A stretch of DNA of 64,000 bases from Alloalcanivorax profundimaris (GTDB lineage Bacteria; Pseudomonadota; Gammaproteobacteria; Pseudomonadales; Alcanivoracaceae): positions 1 through 64,000 of the forward strand of contig NZ_JABJWH010000012.1 of the NCBI RefSeq assembly GCF_015265435.1, given 5' to 3'. Position 1 is the stretch's first letter. The number at the start of each line of letters is the position of its first letter. Shown in pieces: positions 50,420 to 60,000 of this stretch. Made by a program: the position numbers and the translations under genes. Below the pieces are notes generated by a model, which was not told the DNA's origin, made no database searches, and saw nothing but the letters and a program-made list of their open reading frames with translations.

Positions 50420-51118
50420 ATGAACAAAACACAAGAGCCGTCGAAAGTGTTGAAAGCGCCACGCCGTGGCGGCGCTCTGATGCTGGCGGGCCTGTTGCTG
50501 GCGCTCAGCCTGCCGGCCATCGCGCAGACCGACCAGAGCCTGGAACAGCGGCTGCGCGCGGAACTGCGCAACACCCGCCAGGAGTTGCAGACGCTGCGTT
50601 CCAACCAGGCGCGACTTGAGAACCGGGTGAGCCAGGCGGAAGCGGAACGGCAGGCGGCGCTGGATCAACTGGCGGCCCTGCGCGGTCGCCTCGAGGCCAG
50701 CCAGGGCCGGCTGGAGAGCCAGCAACGGGCCAGCCGTGGCCGTCTCGCCGAAAGCCGCCAGCAGAACCAGAAGGTGCGCGCCGCCTACGACGAACTGCTG
50801 GAAATGGCCCGTGACAAGGAGGCGCAACGGCGGCAACTGGCCCAGCGCGCCCAGGCCCAGGCGGACGCCCTGGAAACCTGCGTGGCCCGCAATGACGCCC
50901 TGTTCAAGGCCGGCCGGGAAATCCTGGACGCCTACGAAAGCCTGGGCGCCGGCAGCCTGTTCCGCATGCGCCAGCCGTTGGCGGCGTCGGCGCGGGTGGA
51001 GTTCGAGAACCGGGCCCAGGACTTCGGCGACCGCCTCTACAACAACCAGGTGGGGGCGACGGCGCCGGAGGATCAGCCGACCCCGTCCCAATCCGAGGAG
51101 CGAGATTCCAATGAGTGA
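50420..51118 (+). CDS. Periplasmic coiled-coil protein
   Basis: A 232-residue protein with an N-terminal signal or anchor (LMLAGLLLALSLPAIAQ). About 120 residues of coiled coil follow (EQRLRAELRNTRQELQTLRS onward), then a globular end with one Cys (LETCVARNDAL) and an acidic tail. It overlaps the next gene by eight bases. It may be a periplasmic adaptor for the porin or TPS system, but there is no family assignment. Confidence 0.65.
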   Translation: MNKTQEPSKVLKAPRRGGALMLAGLLLALSLPAIAQTDQSLEQRLRAELRNTRQELQTLRSNQARLENRVSQAEAERQAALDQLAALRGRLEASQGRLESQQRASRGRLAESRQQNQKVRAAYDELLEMARDKEAQRRQLAQRAQAQADALETCVARNDALFKAGREILDAYESLGAGSLFRMRQPLAASARVEFENRAQDFGDRLYNNQVGATAPEDQPTPSQSEERDSNE

Positions 51119-51575
51119 TGCAACCCCGATAATCGACAGCGTGACCCTCGGCGACCTGGCCGAGTTGCTCCGGGAAGCTGGTTACCGCACCAACGAAAGC
51201 GAGCAAAACGGCCTGCGCCAGTTGCTCAGCGCCAGCCAGGGCGTGGGCTTCGCGGTACGCCCCGGTAACCCCCAGGTGGAGGATGCGGAGCGGCTGCTGG
51301 ACTTTACCCTCAGCTGCGCCCTGCGCATCGATGGCGTACTGCCGGAGGGCATGGTGGCCACCTGGAACCGGAGTAAGCGGTTCGGCCGCCTCGGTCAGCA
51401 GGGCGATTTTCTGGTGCTGGAGATGGACGTGCTGGTGGCCGGCGGCGTTAGCCGCGGGCACCTGCGTACCAGCGTGGAACTGTGGGACCGGCTGATGCGC
51501 GAGCTGTTGCTGTATCTGCGCAATTACCGGGCCCCGGAACAGGACGCCGAGGCCGGAGAGCCCGCCGCTAGCTGA
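51111..51575 (+). CDS. YbjN-like sensory/chaperone-fold protein
   Basis: A 154-residue protein with the YbjN/T3SS-chaperone-like fold (VTLGDLAELLREAGYRT, FDFTLS-like strand and DFLVLEMDVLVAGGVSRGHL). It has no signal peptide and is thus cytoplasmic. GAGGAG is ten bases before the ATG. It is the last gene of the plus-strand operon and converges on fecR with an 8-bp overlap. Confidence 0.65.
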   Translation: MSDATPIIDSVTLGDLAELLREAGYRTNESEQNGLRQLLSASQGVGFAVRPGNPQVEDAERLLDFTLSCALRIDGVLPEGMVATWNRSKRFGRLGQQGDFLVLEMDVLVAGGVSRGHLRTSVELWDRLMRELLLYLRNYRAPEQDAEAGEPAAS

Positions 51576-52542
51576 TGATCAACACGCCGCCGGGCAGGTC
51601 GCGCACGGTGGCGCCCCGGACTTCGCGGACCAGGGCCGCGAAGTCCTCCAGCCGGTCCAGGGACAGATAGGCCTGCACCGGAGTGCGGCCCAGGGCCTCG
51701 TCCATCAGCAGAATGCGGCCCGGCCGGTAGCGATTCACTTCCTCCACCACCGACGCCAGCGGTGTGCCATCGAACACCAGAATGCGCTGGCGCCAGGCAC
51801 TCACCCTTTGCGGGTCCACCGCCGTGACCCCGGTCAGACGGGTTTCGTTATAGACCACCTGCTGGGCCGGCCGCAGCCGCGAGCGGTCGCGGCCATGGGC
51901 CACGGTGATTTCCCCCATCAGGCAGGTTACCCGCACCCGGTCGTCGGTGTAGCGCACATTGAAGCGCGCGCCGCGGGCTTCAACGTGGCCGTTGCCGGCG
52001 CTTACCGTGAAGCGGGCCGGCGTGTCCGGCAGCGTGGTCACCTCGGTTTCGCCGCCGCGCAGCACCAGGCCGGTGACGGCGCCGTCCCGGCGCTGCAGAT
52101 CCACCCGGGTGCGGGTGTTGAGTTGCACGGTGGCGGTGTCCGGCAGCACCACCTCGCGTTGCTCGCCGGTGGCGGTCCAAAGATCGGCGGTGAGCACCTC
52201 GGCGCCGGGCCACAGGTCCAGGGGCGAGCGCATCACCACCCAGCCGGCGCAGGCCGCGGCGGCGCCGCCGAGAAAGGCGCGCCGGCTGAGCCCCGGCCGG
52301 CGCCGCTCTTCCAGGCGCGTGACGTTGTCGGGCCGCGATCGCGCCGCCTCGCCCATGCCGCTCCAGACCCGCCGGCAGTGGGAGAAGGCGCGGGCGTGTT
52401 CCGCACTGCGCGCGCACCATTCCCGGAAGGCATCGCCGTCGGCGGCGGTGGCGCGACCGGATTCGAGAAGAATCAGCCATTCCCGGGCTTCACGCTGGAT
52501 CCGGTCGCGGTCCCTGGCGCCGGCGCGGGAGGAATCATGCAT
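51568..52542 (-). CDS. FecR-type anti-sigma/sigma regulator
   Basis: A 324-residue inner-membrane regulator. Its cytoplasmic N terminus (EAREWLILLESGRATAADGD and WCARSAEHARAF) is the DUF4880 sigma-binding part. It is followed by one membrane segment (AFLGGAAAACAGWVVM) and a periplasmic FecR domain (REVVLPDTATVQLNTRTRVD). The ATG at 52542 is the family start, with GGAGGA upstream, and it lies two bases after the sigma gene. It would pass an envelope signal to the sigma factor. Confidence 0.87.
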   Translation of the reverse strand: MHDSSRAGARDRDRIQREAREWLILLESGRATAADGDAFREWCARSAEHARAFSHCRRVWSGMGEAARSRPDNVTRLEERRRPGLSRRAFLGGAAAACAGWVVMRSPLDLWPGAEVLTADLWTATGEQREVVLPDTATVQLNTRTRVDLQRRDGAVTGLVLRGGETEVTTLPDTPARFTVSAGNGHVEARGARFNVRYTDDRVRVTCLMGEITVAHGRDRSRLRPAQQVVYNETRLTGVTAVDPQRVSAWRQRILVFDGTPLASVVEEVNRYRPGRILLMDEALGRTPVQAYLSLDRLEDFAALVREVRGATVRDLPGGVLIIS

Positions 52543-52544
52543 GA

Positions 52545-53090
52545 TCACGGGGACTCTTTCCGTTTCGGGCCGAACCGCTGAATGTACTCGCGGTCCAGAC
52601 GCTGACAACAATACTCCAGGCCGGCGCGCAATTCCTTTTCCACGGTCCGCAGGGACACGCCATGATGCCGGGCGATGTCCGCGTGGGGAGTATCCTCCAG
52701 CCGCGCGGCGGTAACGATGGCGCGGCGCCGCCGGGGCAGCTCCGCCAGAGCGCGCCGGAACAGCTCGATCTCCTGTTCGCCCAGGGCTTCCCGGGCCGGA
52801 TCGGCCATCTCGTCGGCCATGGCGTAGAGATCTTCCACCTCGTCCAGATTCATAACCCGGGCCTGTTTGCGTCGTTGTTCCTCGGCCACGTTCAAGGCGA
52901 TGCGGAACACATAGGCCGCCGGGTGGCGCACCACGGTGCCGTCGCGCAGGGTCTCGATGCGCAGCCAGGTTTCGTGCAGGGCGTCCTCGGCCAGTTGCGG
53001 TGAGCCCAGACGCTGGCGCAGGCGTTGCCGCAGTTCGTCGTAACGCAGCAGGAACAGATCCCGCAGCGGCTGATGCAGGGTATCCGGCAC
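52545..53090 (-). CDS. ECF sigma factor, FecI-like
   Basis: A 181-residue sigma-70 family ECF factor. Region 2 is RYDELRQRLRQRLGSPQLAE and HETWLRIETLRDGTVVRHPAAYVF; region 4 is LPRRRRAIVTAARLEDTPHA and HGVSLRTVEKELRAGL. The start is a GTG (VPDTLHQPLRD) with GGGAGG seven bases before it; the frame is open further upstream but overlaps the STN gene. It probably drives genes of this surface-protein locus. Confidence 0.87.
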   Translation of the reverse strand: MPDTLHQPLRDLFLLRYDELRQRLRQRLGSPQLAEDALHETWLRIETLRDGTVVRHPAAYVFRIALNVAEEQRRKQARVMNLDEVEDLYAMADEMADPAREALGEQEIELFRRALAELPRRRRAIVTAARLEDTPHADIARHHGVSLRTVEKELRAGLEYCCQRLDREYIQRFGPKRKESP

Positions 53091-53092
53091 GG

Positions 53093-53770
53093 TCAGCCCT
53101 CCCGCCGGCCGGCGCAGGGCGCGGCCTCGTCGGAGGGCGTGATCAGCACCGTCACCGGGTTGGGCTGGCCGGCGGGCGGCGGCGCCAACTGGCTGCCCAG
53201 CAGGCCGTCGCGGATGGTGTCGCCCCAGCGCGGCGCGTCCTCGGAATCGAGCACATGGACTTTTTCCACCCGGCCCCGGGGGGAAATCCACAGCTGCACC
53301 GCCACCCGCACCCGGCCAAGCTGGTCGCCGAGCCGGTCGCACAGCCGTTCGCTGAAGTGCCGCCGCAGGGCGGTGGCATAGGCGGGTGCCACCCGCGCCG
53401 GGGCAGGGGGGGCGTCGCCGTTCTCGCCGCCGTTGTCCTGGCGCACCAGGGTCAGGGCGGATTCGCCGATGCGCCGGGCCCGCAGGCCGGTTCCGGCGAG
53501 CAGCCCGCTCAGCGCCGCCATGGCGGTGAAGTGGCCGCGCACGGCGCCGGATTGTTTGTCGCGGGTAAGATCACTGGTTACCAAAATCGACACCCCCGTT
53601 TGTTCGCTGAATCGCTCAAGCGCGCGGGACAAGGGCTGCGCCGGCAGGTCGAAGTCTTGCTCGCCGGTGTCGCCGAACGCCGCCATCCCCAAACACAGAA
53701 ACCCCACCGCCATCAGCCGGCCCACACGGCGGGCTGCAACCCAACAACGTTTATCGGCGGCTCTGGCCAC
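53093..53770 (-). CDS. Secretin/TonB N-terminal (STN) domain protein
   Basis: A 225-residue secreted protein. After a signal-like segment (VGRLMAVGFLCLGMAAFG) comes an STN domain (FDLPAQPLSRALERFSEQTG, then VSILVTSDLTRD and LSGLLAGTGLRARRIG). A TonB C-terminal-like domain follows (VAVQLWISPRGRVEKVHVLD). The first codon is a GTG; a Met at residue 20 is an alternative start. STN is normally the signalling domain of a TonB-dependent receptor; here it stands alone next to the sigma and FecR genes. Confidence 0.78.
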   Translation of the reverse strand: MARAADKRCWVAARRVGRLMAVGFLCLGMAAFGDTGEQDFDLPAQPLSRALERFSEQTGVSILVTSDLTRDKQSGAVRGHFTAMAALSGLLAGTGLRARRIGESALTLVRQDNGGENGDAPPAPARVAPAYATALRRHFSERLCDRLGDQLGRVRVAVQLWISPRGRVEKVHVLDSEDAPRWGDTIRDGLLGSQLAPPPAGQPNPVTVLITPSDEAAPCAGRREG

Positions 53771-53813
53771 GGCCCAAAAGTCTTTTCATTAATCGGGAAG
53801 CACAACTGATATG

Positions 53814-53831
53814 AATGCGCAATTTCGCATT
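53814..53831. promoter_or_regulatory. Inverted repeat between the STN gene and tpsA
   Basis: AATGCG (53814-53819) and CGCATT (53826-53831) flank CAATTT. It lies 44 bases upstream of the STN start on one side and far upstream of tpsA on the other. It could be an operator for either. Confidence 0.3.
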
Positions 53832-53919
53832 ATGGCCGTCTTTTGTGGCGGAAATATTTCACGGCGAAAGAAAAAGTGCCCGGGCCGGCGGGGTGGCACG
53901 GCGCGGCCACGCCGGTTTT

Positions 53920-53967
53920 ATGAATTTTCCATGAAATCGGTTCAATCGGCGGCTTCCCGGAACGTCT
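53920..53967 (+). promoter_or_regulatory. Bipartite motif, copy 3 (upstream of tpsA)
   Basis: ATGAATTTTCCATGAAAT (53920-53937), then 26 bases, then GTCT (53964-53967, in AACGTCTATG). It matches copy 1 at 16 of 18 positions in the first block with identical spacing. It lies 70 bases before the tpsA start. The rest of the 267-bp gap holds only the inverted repeat at 53814. Confidence 0.5.
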
Positions 53968-54037
53968 ATGCCAAGTAACCCGGCGACCATTGAAACAACG
54001 CCGGTGCATTTCCCGTCCGCGTTGAGAGAGTCAATCC

Positions 54038-57000
54038 ATGAAGCTGAAGCATGCCGCCCCGTCGACGTCGCCGGCGAACCGTTCCGGCGCCGCCCCCTTC
54101 GCCGTTAAACCCCTGGCCCGTGCCGTGGCCGTGGTGCTGGCGATGGGCTCCGTCACCCTGGCGGAAGCCGGCCCGCGGGTGATGGGCTCCGACTGGATGG
54201 CCGCCAAGGCGGCGGCGCGAGCCTCGGCGCAGGCCGCCGCCACCGCCGGCGGTCGACACAGCGGCGGGGTGCGGACCCTGGCGGAACAACGCGCGGCGCA
54301 GAAGCTCAAGCATTCCCTGGACAACCTGCGGCGCACCGCCAATACCCTGGCCGCGCAACGGGCCGCCCAGGAGGCCGCCCGGGAAGCGGCCCGGCAGGCC
54401 GCCTCGGGGATTCCCGATGGCCTTGCCGACGGCGGCCTCAAGGTGGACACCAATCCAGGCACCGCCGGCTGGCACAACGCGGACGCGCCCACCCAGGTGA
54501 GCAGCGACGGCCACATCACGGTGACCGTGAAGCAGACCGGCGACAAGGCGATCCTCAACTGGGAGACCTTCAACGTCAGCCGCGACACCACCGTGGACTT
54601 CCAGCAGCAGTCCAACTGGGCGGCCTTGAACCGGGTCAATGATCCCCAGGCCCGGCCCAGCCAGATCCAGGGGCGCATTCAGGGCGAAGGCACGGTGATG
54701 ATCGCCAACCGCAACGGCGTGGTGTTCAGCGGCACCAGCCAGGTCAACGCGCGCAACCTGGTGGCCGCCGCCGCCGACATCAGCGACGAACAATTCCGCG
54801 AACGGGGTATCTACTTCGATGAGGAGGGCACCCAGCCGGTGTTCACCGATGCCGCCGGCGACATCGACATCCAGGCGGGCGCGCGCATCACCACGCGGGC
54901 GCCGGGCACCAGCACCCAGGGCGGCGGTTACGCCATGTTCCTGGGGCGCAGCGTCAACAACGGCGGTGAGATCGTCACCGACCGGGGCCAGACTACCCTG
55001 GCCGCCGGTGACGACTTCTATATCCGCAAGGGGCAGGGCACCGAACAGAACACCGCCTCCACCACCCGGGGCAACGAAGTGGCCACCTCCCTGGATGTCG
55101 GCAGCGACGCCGGCCAGGTCACCAACGAAGGCCTGATCCTGTCCCCGGAGGGTGACATCACCCTCACCGGTCACGACGTGCGCCAGCAAGGGGTGGCCGT
55201 GGCGACCACCAGCGTGGACGCCCGCGGCACGGTGCACCTGCTCAATGCCGCCAGCGACGCCGAAGGCAGCGTCACCCTGGGCGCGGACAGCGTCACAGCC
55301 GTGCTCATCGACGAGGACAGCGGCACCGCCACGGACAGCCGCCGCCAGCAGCTTATCGAGGAATCCGCGGACCAGGACCTGCTCCGCGACGAGATGACCG
55401 ACGGCCATTTCGACAACCTGGCGGATCTGCCGGACCGTCGTGACCAGTCCCGGGTGGAGATCGTCTCCGGCGGCGACGTGATCTTCGAGAAGGACTCCCT
55501 CACCCAGGCCACCGGCGGCCAGATCGCCGTGGCCGCCGAGGATCGGGTGCGCCTGGAAACCGGTGCCGAAGTGGATGTCTCTGGTGCCGTGGGCGTACGC
55601 GTGGCCATGGAAGCCAACAACGTCCTGGTGAACGTGCAAAGCAACGAACTGCGCGACTCGCCCATCAACCGGGACGACGACGGCCTCAAGAACGAGGACA
55701 TCTGGATCGACCGCCGCGAACTGATCCTGGTGCCCGCCGGCACCGGTGGCTATGAAGAAGACCGCTGGTACACCGCCGGCGGCCTGCTGGAAGTGAGCGG
55801 CTACCTGGACACCCGCGAACACTCCGCCCGGGAATGGGCCGCCGCCGGTGGCACCGTGCGCCTGCACGGCGACGCCGTGATCAGCCAGAGCGGCTCCAGC
55901 GTCAACCTGTCCGGCGGCACCCTCAACGTGGCCGGCGGCTATGTGCGCCAGACCTGGCTGATGGGCGCCGACGGTCGCGTCTACAACGCCGCCAACGCCC
56001 CCGGTTATATGCGCTACACCGGGGTCTACCGGGGCTACCAGCGCCACAGCGAACGCTGGGGCCAGACCGACGGCTACTACAACCCGGCGGTGGTCCGCGA
56101 ACAACGGGTGGAAAACGGCTACGTCACCGGCCGCGACGCCGGCCAGCTCATCGTCAGCGCGCCCACCGCCGTTCTTGACGGCGATATCGACGCCAGCGTC
56201 TACAACGGCGAACGCCAGGACCGCGCCCGCGACGCCGGCCTGGACGGCTACCAGCAAGCCCAGAACAGCGTCGCCCTCGGCGGCCGCCTGCTGCTCGGCC
56301 GCTACGGCGTGCAGGGACTCGCCGGCGGCTTCGAATCCGACGTGCGCATCGGCGACTTCGACGCCATCGCCGACCAGCTCGACCGGGACGCGGAACTCGG
56401 CGAGCGCTTGAACACCGTCTGGCTGGATGCCGAACACCTCAACCAGCAGGGTCTGGGCGGCGTGGACCTGGTGTCGGCCGGCGCCATCCGTGTGGACAAC
56501 GACCTGGCCGTCACCCCGGGCGGCTACGTCCGCCTGGCCTCCGGCCAGGTGGACGTGGATGGCACCGTTACCGCGCGTGGCGGTGACATTACGCTGACCA
56601 ATATTCTCGAGGCGTACAACAACACCGGTTCCCTGGTGCGTACCGCCCTGGAAGGCGCGGACGGCGAAACCCGGATGCGCCTGGGCGCTGAAGGCTTCCT
56701 GGATGCCCGGGGCCTGTGGAGCAATCAGCGCCGTGAACCATTCCGGGCTTCCCTGGCGCACCGCGATGGCGGTCGCGTCCAGGTCCTGTCCAGCCAGGAT
56801 GTCACCCTGGAGTTGGGCAGCCGCATCGATGTTTCCTCCGGCGGCGCCGTGGACGCCGACGGCGAACTGATGGGCGGCCGTGGCGGCGACATCACCCTGA
56901 GCGCCGCCACCACCGTCAATGAAAACAGCGGCACGCCGCGGAGCGGTGTGCTGACCCTGGATGGAGATCTGCTTGGTTTCGGCGTGGACGGCGGCGGCAC

Positions 57001-60000
57001 GCTCACGCTACGCACCGGGGAAGCGGTGGTGGTGGGCGGCGATGCCTTCGAAACCAGAGGGCTGCTCGCCGCCGGTGAAAAGGCACCGGTGGACCTGACC
57101 TTGCTGGAGGAAGTGGTCATCGCCGCCGGCCAGACCCTGCCGTTCGACTATCAGTACGAACGCACCGTCGCCGTGCCCGGCGAGGCGCTCGGTAACAGCG
57201 CCATCACCATCAGCCCCACCAATACGCTGACCCTGGCGGCGGACTGGACCATACCCGAGTCAGCCACCGGCACCTTCCGGGTGCTGGTCGGCGGGACGGT
57301 TTATGGTTCCAATCAGACGGTGCCGGCCGGATCGGTGATCACCAATGTGGTGGGCGCCTCCATCGGCACCTTGCCTGCCGATTACATCGTGCCCGCCGAT
57401 GCCTTCCCCAACGGCATTCCGGTGCAGCCCAGCCAGCAAACGCTGCCGGCGGGTATGCCGCTGCCCAACGATGTGGTCTTCGCCGCCGGTGAAACCCTGG
57501 CCGCGGGCAGCGTGCTGAGTCGCGATGTGCGGGTGAAGCCGGTGCTGCAACTGGCCGCCGAGGATTTTCAGCGCGGCTTTTCTCATTATGACGTCAACGG
57601 CCATAAAGGGGTGGCCGTTTCCGAAGGGGCGAGCATCGACGTGACCATGCCGGTATACCGTTTCCGGATGGGAGCCAGCGGTGCGGCGACGCGCGAGGGA
57701 GCTCTGGAGAAATGGACGCCGCCTCTTTATCAGGTCCTTCCGGAGCGGGATGGACGCGTGGTCCGCCGGGGCGGGGCCAGCCTCACCCTGCGGTCCGAGA
57801 GTCAGGGCCGGCCCGGCGCGATTACCGTGGGCGAAGGTGCCACCGTCCAGGTGGACCCGGAGCAATCCATTGTGCTTCGCGGTGGCCAGACCACCGTGGA
57901 CGGTACCCTGAGGGCCCGGGCCGGGCGTATCGATATTCTCAACCCGTCCAGCGATGCTCAACTGCAGGCGGCGACACCGGCTCGTTCCATCTGGATCGGC
58001 GAGAACGCGCTGCTGGACGTTTCCGGGGTTGCTCACACCGGCACCGACCTGAGAGGCCGGCGCTATGGAGAGGTACTGAATGGCGGGCAGGTGACCCTGG
58101 GCAGCAACCTGCCTGAGGAAAAGGTGGAGGGCCTTTATCCGGTCAACAATCAGTTCATCATTGTCCGGGATGGCGCGGTCATCGACGTGTCCGGCGCGCA
58201 GGCGGACCTGGATCTGGGCCTCGAAGGACCCACCACGGTATCCGGCGACGCCGGCGGCCTGGCGATGCGTTCCAATGCCGGCATCTATTTCGATGGTGAG
58301 CTGCGTGCCGAAAGCGGCGGTGATGGCGCCGCCGGTGGCCGCCTGGATGTGATGCTGGAAACCATCGCGTTGCCGGTGAACATCGGTGACGAACGCCAAA
58401 CCGAGTTGCGTACCATCGTGGTTGGCGAGGGCATTGAGTCCGGTCTGCCCTCGGACCTGACCGCCGGCAAGGACGATTCCGCCCTGCGTTTCGGCCAGGC
58501 CCGGTTCGACAGCGAGGACATCGAGGCCTGGGGCGTTGATAGCCTGTCGCTGTGGGCCCAAGACGCGATCCTGTTCGAGGGCGACACCGGCCTCGACCTG
58601 GGCGGCAAGATTGAATTGTCCGCCGCCGTGATCGGCGCCGCCCCGGAAACCCGGGATATCCAGGTGGCGCTGGCCGCGCCCTACGTCAGGCTGGCCGGTC
58701 GTACCGAGCTGCCGAAGGTCCCCGGCAGCAGCAACCAGCAAGGCACCGGTCCGTTCTTCGAGTTCGAGAATGGTCATATCTCACCGAATTTCACCCATGA
58801 GAGCAGCCGCTTTTCGGTGAGCGCGGACCTGATCGATCTGGGCCAGGGGGCGGTGACCTTCGGCGGGCATGGTACCCGGGGACTGCTCGGCGGCGGTGAA
58901 GCAGAGGTGGATTTGCCGGGCTTCGCGCGGGTGACCCTGGACAGCCGGGGCGATATCCGGATGGACAACGCCGTGCTGACCGCGCAGCACGAGCTGGAGG
59001 TGATCGCCGAGCGCCTCTATCCGGTTACCCACAGCACCAATAATGCCCTGCGAGTCGGTGATATCAATCCGGACATCGAAAACGCCGGCGACGCCGTGCT
59101 CAGTATCCGGCGGCGTGGGGAGGGGACCGCGGATCTGCCACCTTCGGTATTCGGTGCGCTGTATTTACTGGCACCGAACATCGAACAGAACGGCGCGGTG
59201 ATGGCGCCGTTGGGGTTGATCTCGGTGGGGACGGACGTCGTGAACACCGCTTTCGGAAGCGGGGCCAACCCGCCCTATGACGTCCGTAATGTGCACGTGG
59301 ATGTGGCGCTAGGGGCAAACAGCATCACCTCGATCAGTGCCGATGGTCTGATCCTGCCCTACGGGTACACCACCGACGGCATCAACTACTACTACGACGG
59401 CGAAAAGGTTGAGTTTGACGACACGAATTCCGACGCCGCCCAGAGGCAGCGTACCGGCGGTGGCATCGTCTTCGATGTCGCCACTTTCCTCGCCCGGGAA
59501 GGCGCGGTGGTGGACACCTCCGCCGGCGGCGTGCTCCAGGGCGTCGGGTTCCGGTCCGGCCAGCGGGGTTCGGTGAATATTCTTGATACCGCCCTGGCCA
59601 ATGCGGCGCCCTGGCACGCTGGCGACGGTGATGCCGAAGTGTATGCCATCGTCCCGGGCCACTACGGCGATGTGGCGCCGATCGACCCGGCCCTGGCCGG
59701 GCCCGCCCGGGTGGGTGAGCGGATAACCATCGGCGCCGGCGTGCCTGGCCTGCCAGCGGGCACCTATACCCTGTTGCCCGCCGAATACGCCCTTATGCCC
59801 GGTGGGTACCGGGTGGAACTCGGGGCTTCCGAGCGTTTCGACCGGGGTGTTCGAAGCAGCGCGCCCGGGCTGTACGATGCCAGCGTTTATCTGGGGGTGG
59901 CGCATACCGGGCTGCTGGCCCGGCAGCCGCGCCGGGCCTCGATCATGTCCGGCGCCCAGGTACGCCGCTACGGCGACTTTGATGAGACCACGCTGACGCA

